From Kutzneria buriramensis (GTDB taxonomy: Bacteria; Actinomycetota; Actinomycetes; Mycobacteriales; Pseudonocardiaceae), in NCBI RefSeq assembly GCF_043575855.1, contig NZ_CP144375.1, positions 7,130,001 to 7,194,000 on the forward strand: DNA of 64,000 bases. The letters run 5' to 3'. Below the pieces are notes generated by a model, which was not told the DNA's origin, searched no databases, and worked only from the letters and a program-made list of their open reading frames with translations. The position numbers and the translations under genes are program-made. This document shows, piece by piece, positions 39,870 to 47,600 of the stretch (positions are counted from its first letter, which is position 1; every line of letters starts with the position of its first letter).

Positions 39870-40865
39870 TCACTCTACGATCCGGTCCCCCTGGCGTAGA
39901 CCCTCCAACCAGCTGTCGGTCTCGCTCAGGACCCGCTCCCGGACGGCCGGCGCCGAGAGGAACAGGTCGTGCATGCCGCCCTCGATCGCCACCACCGTCA
40001 CGTTCGGGCCGATCTTCGGCGCCCACTTCGCCATCTGCGCCACGTCCAGCACGGTGTCGGCGCGCATCGCCTCCGGCGTCCACTCCTTGGCCTTGAGCAG
40101 GCTGTGCGAGGAGCGCAGCAGCAGCACCGGCACCCGTACGTCCAGCCCGCGGTGCAGCCTGGCCTGGTTGCGCCGGATCGTGCGCAGCCAGCCGGCCCGC
40201 ACCGGAAAGCCGCTCTTGGGCTTCCAGTCGGTGTCGAACTCCCACTCGCCGTTGTCGTCCCGGTGCAGGCTCAGGCCGTACGGGCTCTCCAGCCCGTTCT
40301 GCACGACGGCGGTCGGGCTGACCTTGCCCAGCACGTCCACGGCCCAGGTGCCGACCGTGCGCATGAACCAGTTCTCCTGGAGGTCCACCCACGGGCTGTT
40401 GAGCACCAGCGCGTCGAGCACGTTGTCGTCCCGCCGCTCGTGCGCCCACATGATCGAGATCAGCCCGCCGGTGGAGTGTCCCATCAGCGTCAGCCGGGAG
40501 TGGCCGTGCTCGTCGCGGATGATGCGCGCCGCCGCGTCCAGCTCCTCGAAGTGGTAGCTGAGGTCGGTGACGAAGTTGGGCACCTGCCCCGGCTGCAGCG
40601 ACCGGCCGTAGGCCCGCAGGTCGACGGCGTAGAAGTCGTAGCCGCGGGCGGCGAAGTGCTCGGCGACGTGGGTCTGGAAGAAGTAGTCGACGAAGCCGTG
40701 CACATAGAGCACGGCCCCGTTGACCGGCTTCTCGGCGCCGTTCCCATCGGCCCTGCGCCGGACCAGGTGGGCGACGTTGTCGCCCCCCGGCCCGGCGCCG
40801 GCCGGCAGCGCGCCGAGCGGCAGCGTGACAACTTCGTAGCCCTCACCGAGCACATCGCGTTCCAC
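39870..40865 (-). CDS. Alpha/beta hydrolase, monoacylglycerol lipase/lysophospholipase-like
   Basis: A 331-residue cytoplasmic alpha/beta hydrolase. LYVHGF holds the oxyanion strand, GHSTGG the nucleophile Ser, and the C-terminal GGMHDLF the catalytic His; the acid is probably the Asp in the VRADTVLD region or nearby. The DLRAYGRS segment is typical of lysophospholipase/monoglyceride lipase relatives. The GTG at 40865 is my best start; TTG 40910 and GTG 40856 are possible and no ribosome site is strong. It sits 25 nt after the P450 and 4 nt before hisC, so it belongs to the same operon. Substrate unknown. Confidence 0.82.
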   Translation of the reverse strand: MERDVLGEGYEVVTLPLGALPAGAGPGGDNVAHLVRRRADGNGAEKPVNGAVLYVHGFVDYFFQTHVAEHFAARGYDFYAVDLRAYGRSLQPGQVPNFVTDLSYHFEELDAAARIIRDEHGHSRLTLMGHSTGGLISIMWAHERRDDNVLDALVLNSPWVDLQENWFMRTVGTWAVDVLGKVSPTAVVQNGLESPYGLSLHRDDNGEWEFDTDWKPKSGFPVRAGWLRTIRRNQARLHRGLDVRVPVLLLRSSHSLLKAKEWTPEAMRADTVLDVAQMAKWAPKIGPNVTVVAIEGGMHDLFLSAPAVRERVLSETDSWLEGLRQGDRIVE

Positions 40866-40890
40866 GCCGACAGTATCGGCTACGAGCTGG

Positions 40891-42078
40891 CTAAACCGGC
40901 CGCACGACAAGTGGCAGCTTGGTCACGGCCACCATGGCGAACGGGTTGCGCTCCTCCACCTTGTCCTCGACCACCTGGATGTCGGCGTAGCGCTCGAACA
41001 TGATCTTCAGCGCCACCCGCGCCTCCAGCCGGGCCAGCGGCGCGCCCAGGCAGAAGTGGATGCCCTTGCCGAACGAGGCGTGGTGGTTGGGGTCGCGGTG
41101 CAGGTCGAACTTGTTCGGGTTCGGGAACACCCGCTCGTCCCGGTTGGCCGCGGTCAGGAACGGCAGCACCATCTGCTGGGCCGGGATCGTGACGCCGCCG
41201 AGCACCGTCTCCTCGGTGGTCATGCGGGCCACCCGCGGGAACGGCGTGCGCAGCCGCAGCACCTCCTCGATCGCCGCCGGCAGCAGCGACAGGTTCTCGC
41301 GGACCTCGCGGATCGCGTCCTGGTTCTCGTGGAACGTCAGGATGCTGTTGCCCAGCGTCGCGGTGGTGGTGATGTGCCCGGCGAGCAGCAGCAGGCCGAC
41401 GAAGCCGATGATCTCGTCGTCGTCCAGCCGCCGGCCGTCCTCCTCGACCAGGGTGAGCTGGCTGGTCAGGTCGTCGCCGGGGTTGCGGCGGCGGTCGGCG
41501 ATGAACTCGCGGAAGTAGTCGTTCATCTCCCGCATCACCGGGGTCACCTCGGCCATCAGCTCCTCGCGGACCTCCGCGATCGGCTTGTCCATCGGCACGT
41601 CCCGGTCCAGCAGGGTGTCGGCCCAGCGGCGGAACACCGGCTGGTCGGCGGTCGGGATGCCGAGCAGGTTGGCGATGACGATCACCGGCAGCGGGTAGGC
41701 CAGGCCGTCGACCAGGTCGAACTCGGCGCCGGCGGCGTCGAGCAGCTGCTCGGTGAGGTCGTGGATCGCCGGCTCCATGCCGGCCACGAACTTCGGCGTG
41801 AAGGCCTTGCTGACCATGCCCCGCAGCTGCCGGTGCCGCGGGTCGTCCATCTGAATGAAGTTGCCCTTCTGGAACAGGGCGAACTCCTCCTGCGTCGGGA
41901 TCAGCGGGGACAGGTCGGAGCTGAACCGGTGCGGCTCCGACAGGACCTCGTTGACCTCCGGGTGGCCGAGCACCATCCAGGACTGCTGCTTCTCGGCGTA
42001 GACGACCTGCCCCTGCTTGCGGAATCCCTCGATGTAGTCGAGGAAGTCCTGGAGGGTGGGCTTCGCCGTAGTCGTCAT
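40891..42078 (-). CDS. Cytochrome P450
   Basis: A 395-residue soluble P450. The I-helix has AGHITTT, the K-helix EEVLR with the ExxR pair, and the haem loop FGKGIHFCLG with cysteine ligand Cys343. These are complete, so the enzyme should bind haem and oxygen; electron partners are not encoded in the window. The substrate is not predictable. AGGGGGAG precedes the ATG at 42078. It follows the TetR gene by 23 nt and precedes the hydrolase, so one operator upstream of TetR may control all of them. Confidence 0.94.
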   Translation of the reverse strand: MTTTAKPTLQDFLDYIEGFRKQGQVVYAEKQQSWMVLGHPEVNEVLSEPHRFSSDLSPLIPTQEEFALFQKGNFIQMDDPRHRQLRGMVSKAFTPKFVAGMEPAIHDLTEQLLDAAGAEFDLVDGLAYPLPVIVIANLLGIPTADQPVFRRWADTLLDRDVPMDKPIAEVREELMAEVTPVMREMNDYFREFIADRRRNPGDDLTSQLTLVEEDGRRLDDDEIIGFVGLLLLAGHITTTATLGNSILTFHENQDAIREVRENLSLLPAAIEEVLRLRTPFPRVARMTTEETVLGGVTIPAQQMVLPFLTAANRDERVFPNPNKFDLHRDPNHHASFGKGIHFCLGAPLARLEARVALKIMFERYADIQVVEDKVEERNPFAMVAVTKLPLVVRPV

Positions 42079-42101
42079 GACTCCCCCTAGCTGAAGTTGT
42101 G

Positions 42102-42806
42102 TCAGCCCTCCGGCTGTTTGCCGTGGACCGTGGCCGCGAGCGCCCCGTGGAAGTCGGCGAGTATCGCGGTCATCTTGGGCGCGAGCGCCCGGAGCACCTC
42201 GGGATCGGGCTCACCGGGGGTGTGCAGGGCCTGCCGGATCGTGTGCGCCAGCAGCGCGGCGGTGGTGTGGTCGTCGCGCGTGCCGGCGACCGGGCCCAGC
42301 ATCGGCATCAGGTAGAAGCCGGTCTGCACGGCCGACATCAGCTGCCGCTGGCTCTCCAGGTCCAGGTCGGTGCGGACGAGACCGTGCTCGCGCAGCAGGT
42401 GGAACATGTCGCCGAACAGGTCCGTCTTGACCCGCACCAGCGGCTGGATGCTGGGGTCGAGCACCAGGTCGCCCAGCATCTCGACGTTCCGGCTGAACAT
42501 GGCCCGCAGCAGCGGCCGCTTCATCACACCCAGGTACACCATCTGCGCCTGCTCGGCCGGCAGCATCATCATCGGATCCCGCCGCAGCGCGTCCAGCATC
42601 TCCGCGGTCATCGCCACCGACTCCCGCACCAGCACGCTCATGAACAGCTCGGTGCGGTTGCGGAAGTGCAGGTAGACCGTCCCCTTGCCGATGCCGGCCT
42701 GCTTGGCGACGTCCTCGATCGTCACCCGCTTGTAGCCCCAGCGCAGCACCAGTTCGGCGGCCGCGTCCAGGATCCGCTCGCCGCGTTCGTGGTCGGTGCC
42801 GGGCAT
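42102..42806 (-). CDS. TetR family regulator of the P450 operon
   Basis: A 234-residue regulator. The helix-turn-helix (about 25-58) reads VTIEDVAKQAGIGKGTVYLHF, a standard TetR recognition unit, followed by a large helical ligand domain with hydrophobic Met-rich stretches (PMMMLP). The ATG at 42806 lies after a GGGAG site 10 nt upstream. A 12-bp-arm palindrome lies 17 nt before the start, so it probably represses its own operon. Downstream genes on the same strand are P450, hydrolase, hisC and perhaps GH76. Confidence 0.88.
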   Translation of the reverse strand: MPGTDHERGERILDAAAELVLRWGYKRVTIEDVAKQAGIGKGTVYLHFRNRTELFMSVLVRESVAMTAEMLDALRRDPMMMLPAEQAQMVYLGVMKRPLLRAMFSRNVEMLGDLVLDPSIQPLVRVKTDLFGDMFHLLREHGLVRTDLDLESQRQLMSAVQTGFYLMPMLGPVAGTRDDHTTAALLAHTIRQALHTPGEPDPEVLRALAPKMTAILADFHGALAATVHGKQPEG

Positions 42807-42822
42807 GAGCGTCGCTCCCTTT

Positions 42823-42859
42823 TGACTCGTGACCAGATTTCTTATCCGGTCACGAGTCA
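42823..42859. promoter_or_regulatory. Palindromic operator of the TetR-P450 operon
   Basis: Perfect 12-bp arms TGACTCGTGACC and its complement (42823-42834 and 42848-42859) with a 13-nt AT-rich spacer. It lies directly upstream of the TetR gene and could also influence the divergent trypsin gene. Arm size and location fit a TetR dimer-of-dimers or two-site operator. Confidence 0.78.
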
Positions 42860-42958
42860 CGGTAGACCCGCCCGACGAGGCCGTCAACGCCTTTCGTGTG
42901 ACACCCCGGCGAGTTGTTCTGCTTGTCCGCGCACGGATCGGACGGTTCCGTTGCGGGT

Positions 42959-43723
42959 ATGCGAATCTCCAGGTCGAGCCGCCTCGCCGTGGTGGCCGCC
43001 GTCTTAGTCGCTCTCGCCGCCGCCGTCCCGGCGGCCGCTTCCCCCCGCGTCGTCGGCGGCGAAAGGGCGAGCATCGTGGAGTACCCGTGGGTCGTCTACC
43101 TGACCGACTCGACCGGGTTCCAGTTCTGCGGCGGCACCGTGGTCGCGGCCACCAAGGTGTTGACCGCGGCGCACTGCCTGGCCAACCAGCGGGCGGACAA
43201 CCTGCGGGTGGTCGTCGGCCGCGAGGACAAGAGGACCACCGACGGCCGGGTGGTCAACGCCCAGTCGGTGTGGGTGTCCCCGAACTACCGGGGCGACCCC
43301 ACCGGCGGCTCCGACTTCGCGGTGATCACGTTGAGCCGCAGGGTCAACGTGCCGGCGCTGCCACTGGCGTCGGACAACACCCTCTACCAGCCCAACGCCA
43401 TGGCGACGGTGCTGGGATGGGGCATGACCAAGGAGTCGGGCGAGGCGTCGGAGTACCTGATGCAGGCGGCCGTCCCGCTGGACTCGGACACCGCCTGCAC
43501 GGCGGCGTACCAGCAGTACCGCGCATCGGCGATGGTGTGCGCGGGCTACCAGCAGGGCGGCGTCGACACGTGTCAGGGCGACTCCGGCGGACCGCTGGAG
43601 ATCAACGGGGTGCTGGTCGGCATCACGTCCTTCGGCGACGGGTGCGCCCGTCCCGGCAAGTACGGCGTCTACACCCGCGTGGCGTCGTACGTGACGGCCA
43701 TCGAGGGCGAACTCGACCGGTGA
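42959..43723 (+). CDS. Secreted trypsin-like serine protease (paralogue 1)
   Basis: A 254-residue S1 family protease. A signal peptide of about 27 residues is followed by a very short propeptide and the activation site R30-VVGG, so cleavage after Arg30 would free the new N-terminus. The triad is His72 in TAAHC, Asp119 in GSDFAV and Ser209 in GDSGGP. The Asp six residues before that Ser (DTCQGDS) predicts cleavage after Arg/Lys. The ATG at 42959 is used. It is divergent from the P450 regulator and ends at a terminator. A close paralogue lies 0.9 kb downstream. Confidence 0.92.
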   Translation: MRISRSSRLAVVAAVLVALAAAVPAAASPRVVGGERASIVEYPWVVYLTDSTGFQFCGGTVVAATKVLTAAHCLANQRADNLRVVVGREDKRTTDGRVVNAQSVWVSPNYRGDPTGGSDFAVITLSRRVNVPALPLASDNTLYQPNAMATVLGWGMTKESGEASEYLMQAAVPLDSDTACTAAYQQYRASAMVCAGYQQGGVDTCQGDSGGPLEINGVLVGITSFGDGCARPGKYGVYTRVASYVTAIEGELDR

Positions 43724-43735
43724 CACCGACGCGGC

Positions 43736-43767
43736 GGCGCCCGTCCCGTGCACGCGGGGCGGGCGCC
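43736..43767. terminator. Hairpin terminator after trypsin 1
   Basis: A 12-bp stem (43736-43747 with 43756-43767, one G-T pair) followed by TTCGCTTTT, between convergent trypsin and lysE genes. It fits an intrinsic terminator for the forward gene and may also stop lysE. Confidence 0.8.
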
Positions 43768-43780
43768 GTTCGCTTTTCCC

Positions 43781-44395
43781 TTACGCCACGACCAGTCCGA
43801 CCGAGATGGTGAAGAACGCGGCCGCCGACACGGCGTCCAGCGCGGTGGTGACGCCCTTGCGCTGGAGCCGCCGCGACATCCGGCCGGCGGCCAGCACGAT
43901 GGTCGCCTCCCAGCACGCGGCCAGCACGAGGAACAGCGCGCCGAGCACCCCGAGCTGGAGCACGGCGTCACCCGATCCGATGAATTGCGGCAGGAACGCC
44001 AGGGAGAACAGCAGCATCTTCGGGTTCATCAGGTTGGACAGGAAGCCCTGCCGGAAGGGATGGGCCACCGCGACCGGTTCGTCCGACTCGGCGCGGCGCG
44101 GCCGGAGCAGCCCGCGGACGATCTGCGCGGCGAGGAACGCCAGGTAGGCGGCCCCGAGCCAGCGCAGGATCTGGAGCAACGCCGGGTAACCGGCGAGCAG
44201 CGCGCCGAGGCCGGAGACGACCAGCGCGATCTGCACCGCGCTCGCGGTGTGCACGCCGGCCAGCGCCCGCAGCCCGGCCCGCGCGCCGGCCCGCAGCGAC
44301 GTCCTGAGCAGCAGGAACGCGTCCATGCCGGGCGTGATGATCACGACCAGGCAGGCGAGCAGGAAGGCGGGCAGGGGGGCGACGTCGAACTTCAC
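43781..44395 (-). CDS. LysE/RhtB family amino acid exporter
   Basis: A 204-residue membrane protein with about six helices, the size and topology of LysE/RhtB translocators, which export amino acids such as lysine, arginine or homoserine. The LPAFLLACLVVIITPGMDAF segment in helix 1 and the GFLSNLMNPKM loop are family signatures. I start at GTG 44395, with GGAG 7 nt upstream; the ATG at 44413 lies inside the leader element. The leader contains an attenuator-like structure, so expression may respond to an amino acid or to translation. Substrate unproven. Confidence 0.87.
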   Translation of the reverse strand: MKFDVAPLPAFLLACLVVIITPGMDAFLLLRTSLRAGARAGLRALAGVHTASAVQIALVVSGLGALLAGYPALLQILRWLGAAYLAFLAAQIVRGLLRPRRAESDEPVAVAHPFRQGFLSNLMNPKMLLFSLAFLPQFIGSGDAVLQLGVLGALFLVLAACWEATIVLAAGRMSRRLQRKGVTTALDAVSAAAFFTISVGLVVA

Positions 44396-44413
44396 GTGAA
44401 AACTCCGGTCCAA

Positions 44414-44458
44414 GCGGGCCGTCAGCGAACAAAAACCCGCTCGCGGGCTTGCTGACGG
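44414..44458 (-). promoter_or_regulatory. Attenuator-like leader upstream of lysE
   Basis: Read on the reverse strand, CCCGC-GA-GCGGG is followed by TTTTT (44447-44431), a good intrinsic terminator inside the lysE leader. An outer 8-bp helix (44451-44458 with 44419-44426) encloses it. A second CCCGC (44418-44414) can pair with the GCGGG instead and would break the terminator. No reverse-strand gene ends upstream, so this terminator can only act on lysE itself. TAAGAT (44484-44479) is a possible -10. Confidence 0.55.
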
Positions 44459-44600
44459 AAGATTCTTCGTACTTATGAGATCTTAACGGGAGATTTTCCT
44501 GCCTTGACACGTTCGGGTGAGTGATCTCGCTCGCGTCCCACCCGGTGCGGTGGATCGGCTACGGTTCGTGTCCTCCCCCTCCCCTGTAGGAGTGCTCGCC

Positions 44601-45410
44601 GTGCCCATGCATGTCCGGCGGTCGGCCGCCGTCCTCGCCTCGCTGCTGCTCAGTGCTGGATCCATCTGGGCCGCCCCCGCGTACGCGTCCACCGCCACGC
44701 CCCGGATCGTCGGCGGCGACGACGCCAGCACGACCGCCACACCGTGGGTCGTCGCGCTCACCACCGACGGCGGCCAGTTCTTCTGCGGCGGCACGCTCGT
44801 GGCCCCGACCAAGGTCGTCACGGCCGCGCACTGCGTGACCGAGGCGCTGGCCACCGGCGGCATGACCACCAAGTCCCCGTCCTCGCTGCGGGTCGTCGCC
44901 GGCCGCACCGACCTGCGCACCAGGGACGGCATGCAGGTGCGGATCGCCTCGGTGTGGGCGGACCCGGGCTTCCGCGACGTCGGTACCGGCCACGACGTCG
45001 CCGTGCTGACATTGGCCCGCGAGGTGCCGTACCGGACGCTGCCGCTGGTCGCGGCCGGCGACACGTCCGGCTACGCGCCGGGCACGCCGGCCGCGGTGCT
45101 CGGCTGGGGCCGCGTCGGCGAGTCCGCCGCGCCGTCGCCGACGCTCAAGTCCGTGCAGGTGCCGATGGTGGCCGACAAGACGTGCGCCACCGAGGAGGCC
45201 GACTTCGACGCCGGCAGCATGGTGTGCGCCGGCTACCCGAACGGCGGCAAGGACGCCTGTGCCGGCGACTCGGGTGGCCCGCTGGTGGTGGACGGACGGC
45301 TGGTCGGTGTCGTCTCGTGGGGCGACGGCTGCGCCCGCGCCGGCAAGCCCGGTGTGTACACGCGGCTCACCAGCTACCGAGACGAGGTGTCTGCCCAGTT
45401 GGGCGCGTGA
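44601..45410 (+). CDS. Secreted trypsin-like serine protease (paralogue 2)
   Basis: A 269-residue S1 family protease closely related to the one at 42959. Signal peptide of about 29 residues (cleavage near AYA), activation site R35-IVGG, His77 in TAAHC, the triad Asp in GHDVAV and Ser224 in GDSGGP, with an Asp (KDACAGDS) that predicts Arg/Lys specificity. The GTG at 44601 is chosen for TAGGAG 8 nt upstream; in-frame starts at 44517 and 44592 would lengthen the signal region. TTGACA at 44504-44509 may be part of its promoter, but no matching -10 is seen. Likely a local duplicate. Confidence 0.92.
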   Translation: MPMHVRRSAAVLASLLLSAGSIWAAPAYASTATPRIVGGDDASTTATPWVVALTTDGGQFFCGGTLVAPTKVVTAAHCVTEALATGGMTTKSPSSLRVVAGRTDLRTRDGMQVRIASVWADPGFRDVGTGHDVAVLTLAREVPYRTLPLVAAGDTSGYAPGTPAAVLGWGRVGESAAPSPTLKSVQVPMVADKTCATEEADFDAGSMVCAGYPNGGKDACAGDSGGPLVVDGRLVGVVSWGDGCARAGKPGVYTRLTSYRDEVSAQLGA

Positions 45411-45421
45411 TACCAAGTGGT

Positions 45422-45868
45422 ATGACGCTTCACGCCACCCTGCGCCGCGAGTGGGCGGCCGACCTGACCCAGCAGCAGCTCTACGACCTGCTGCGGCTGC
45501 GGGTCGATGTCTTCGTCGTCGAGCAGAAGGCCCCGTACCCCGAGCTCGACGGCCGCGACCTGGAACAGGCCACCCGCCACTTCTGGCTGGCCGGCGACGA
45601 CGGCCGGGTGCTGGCCACGCTCCGCCTGCTGGAGGACAAGCCGGGCGAGTTCCGGATCGGGCGGGTCTGCACCGCCGCCGACGCGCGCGGCAACGGCCTG
45701 TCCGGGCGGCTGATGGACGCCGCGGTGGCCGAGATCGGGTCCGCGCCGAGCGTGCTCGACGCCCAGGTCACCGTGAAGGACTTCTACGCCCGCTACGGCT
45801 ATGTGACCGAGGGTGAGGAGTACCTGGAGGACGGCATCCCGCACATCGTGATGCGCCGCAACGGCTGA
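45422..45868 (+). CDS. ElaA-type GNAT acetyltransferase
   Basis: A 148-residue GNAT protein. The N-terminal YDLLRLRVDVFVVEQ helix and EQK-x-PYPELDGRD segment are typical of the ElaA subgroup, and the acetyl-CoA motif appears as RVCTAADARGNGLSG. The C-terminal FYARYGY fits the last helix. Substrate unknown. The ATG at 45422 is 11 nt after the trypsin stop, so it could be read through from that gene; only a weak AAGTGG site is visible. Confidence 0.86.
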   Translation: MTLHATLRREWAADLTQQQLYDLLRLRVDVFVVEQKAPYPELDGRDLEQATRHFWLAGDDGRVLATLRLLEDKPGEFRIGRVCTAADARGNGLSGRLMDAAVAEIGSAPSVLDAQVTVKDFYARYGYVTEGEEYLEDGIPHIVMRRNG

Positions 45869-45934
45869 CAATCCGTCAGGTCGACGGGGGAACACGGGTG
45901 ACGTTCGGTCACGAACAAACGCACCTCTCGTGTG

Positions 45935-45963
45935 GTGACCGGGCGTTGGCCGCTGACTAGCGT
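45935..45963 (+). promoter_or_regulatory. Possible promoter for the small secreted protein gene
   Basis: GTGACC (45935-45940) and TAGCGT (45958-45963) are 17 nt apart, a reasonable match to actinobacterial vegetative promoters. They lie about 40 nt before the ATG at 46000. Weak evidence without mapping. Confidence 0.35.
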
Positions 45964-45999
45964 CCACTGTGGATTCAATCCCGAGTTCACGGAGGATCG

Positions 46000-46377
46000 A
46001 TGTCGTCCAGCAGCAGACTCCTGGCCGTGTCGGCAGTGATCGCCGCCGGCATGGCCCTCGGCGCGGCGGTCGCGCCCGCGTCGCCCGCGCCCGCCGCTCT
46101 CGGCTGTCGTCCCGACTCCGTCCACAACCCCTGGTTCACGCTGAGCGTGAAGCGCGCGCTGCTCAGCTGCGACGTCGTGGAGGTCGGCGTGAGCGGCGGC
46201 GGCGCCATCCCGCCGGGCGGCGCGGATCTCAGCGTGTGGGGGCCGGACAACTTCCAGCACCTCACGCACGCCGAGGCGGGCATGTACAAGACCGTGTGGC
46301 GCGGCGACCACGTCCCCGGCGCGCAGTGGTGCGCGAGCTTCGTAGGTGACGCCGGGGAGATCTGCCTGACGTCCTGA
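46000..46377 (+). CDS. Small secreted cysteine-containing protein, unknown
   Basis: A 125-residue protein with a Sec signal peptide (about 1-33, ending APASPAPAA). The mature part has four cysteines (in GCRPD, LSCDV, QWCAS and EICLT), enough for two disulfides, and a Gly/Pro-rich centre. I recognise no family. GGAGG lies 5 nt before the ATG at 46000. Its stop directly abuts the bioF stop on the other strand, without any nucleotide between. Probably an extracellular binding or inhibitory protein; this is only inference from size and disulfides. Confidence 0.7.
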   Translation: MSSSSRLLAVSAVIAAGMALGAAVAPASPAPAALGCRPDSVHNPWFTLSVKRALLSCDVVEVGVSGGGAIPPGGADLSVWGPDNFQHLTHAEAGMYKTVWRGDHVPGAQWCASFVGDAGEICLTS

Positions 46378-47547
46378 CTAGCGCCCCGGCGCGGTGCGGG
46401 TGATCACGTCGACCGCGTGGTCCAGGTCGGCGGTGGTCAGGTCGGCGCGGGCGGTCAGTCGCAGCCGCGAGATCTGGTCCGGCACCGACGGCGGCCGGAA
46501 GCAGCCGACGACCACACCCGCGGTGCGGCAGTCGTTCGCCCAGGCGACGGCGGCCTCCGGGGACGGCGCCCGGACCGACACCACGGCCGCGGTCGGCGTG
46601 CTCGCGTGCAGGCCGGCCGCGGTCAGACGCTCGGTCAGGTCCAGGGCGTTCCGCCGCGCCTTGCCGGCCAGCTCGGGCTCCTCCTTGAGCACCCGCAGCG
46701 CCGTCAGCGCGGCCGCGGCGCTGCCCGGGGCGAGGCCGGTGTCGAAGATGAAGCTGCGCGCGGTGTCGACCATGTGCTTGATCACCCGGCGGGGGCCGAG
46801 GATCGCGCCGCCCTGCGCGCCCAGCGACTTGGACAGCGTCAGCGTCATCACCACGTTCGGCGATCCGGCCAGGCCGGCGTCGTGCACCGCGCCCTTGCCC
46901 TCGTCGCCGATCACGCCGAAGCCGTGCGCGTCGTCGACCAGCAGCGCCGCGCCGTGCTTCCCGCACGCCTCGGCCAGCTGCGGCAGCGGCGCGAGGTCGC
47001 CGTCCACGGAAAACACCGAGTCGGTGACGACCAGCGCTCGCTCGGTCTTGCGGGTCGCGAGGGCGTTCGCGGCGGCCGCGACGTCACAGTGCGCGACGAC
47101 CGCGACGTTCGCCTTGGACAGGCGGGTCCCGTCGATCAGGGAGGCGTGGATCAGCTTGTCGGCGACGATCGCCGACTCCGGGCCGCTCAGCGCCGCGACG
47201 GCGGCCAGGTTCGCCATGAAACCGGACGAGAACACCAGCGCCGCCTGCATCCCGCAGAACGAGGCCAGCTCCAGCTCCAGCTCGGTGTGCAGCTCGGTGG
47301 AGCCGGTGACCAGGCGCGATCCCGTGGAACCGGCCCCCCACTTCAGCGCCGCCGCCGCGGCCGCGCCCGCCACCCGCTTGTCCTTCGCCAGGCCGAGGTA
47401 GTCGTTGCTGGCCAGGTCGAGCGCGTCCGAGCCGGCGGCGCGGGGGCGGAGCTGGCGGGTCAGGCCGGCGTCCTGCCGGGCCTGCGACCGGGCGTCGATC
47501 CAGTCGAAGACGGCCTCGGGTGCGGGGAAGGGGCTGCTGGCGGTCAC
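46378..47547 (-). CDS. bioF: 8-amino-7-oxononanoate synthase (BioF)
   Basis: PLP enzyme that condenses pimeloyl-ACP/CoA with L-alanine in biotin synthesis. The 389-residue protein has SNDYLGLAKD near the start, GSTGSRLVTGST, the PLP-stacking segment DDAHGFGVIG and the Schiff-base Lys in TLSKSLG. These distinguish the alpha-oxoamine synthase family; lack of nearby kbl/tdh supports BioF over KBL, but no bioA or bioD is present either. The GTG at 47547 has no obvious ribosome site, so the start is uncertain. Ends directly against the secreted protein gene. Confidence 0.88.
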   Translation of the reverse strand: MTASSPFPAPEAVFDWIDARSQARQDAGLTRQLRPRAAGSDALDLASNDYLGLAKDKRVAGAAAAAALKWGAGSTGSRLVTGSTELHTELELELASFCGMQAALVFSSGFMANLAAVAALSGPESAIVADKLIHASLIDGTRLSKANVAVVAHCDVAAAANALATRKTERALVVTDSVFSVDGDLAPLPQLAEACGKHGAALLVDDAHGFGVIGDEGKGAVHDAGLAGSPNVVMTLTLSKSLGAQGGAILGPRRVIKHMVDTARSFIFDTGLAPGSAAAALTALRVLKEEPELAGKARRNALDLTERLTAAGLHASTPTAAVVSVRAPSPEAAVAWANDCRTAGVVVGCFRPPSVPDQISRLRLTARADLTTADLDHAVDVITRTAPGR

Positions 47548-47600
47548 GCGCGCCAGTCTCGCATCAGGCCACTGGCGGGCCGCCACTAGCTCGTCTTCCC

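Noticed and set aside
40891..42078. P450 as part of a natural-product gene cluster
   Set aside because: No polyketide, NRPS, terpene or RiPP core gene lies nearby; the P450 is in a small regulated operon only.
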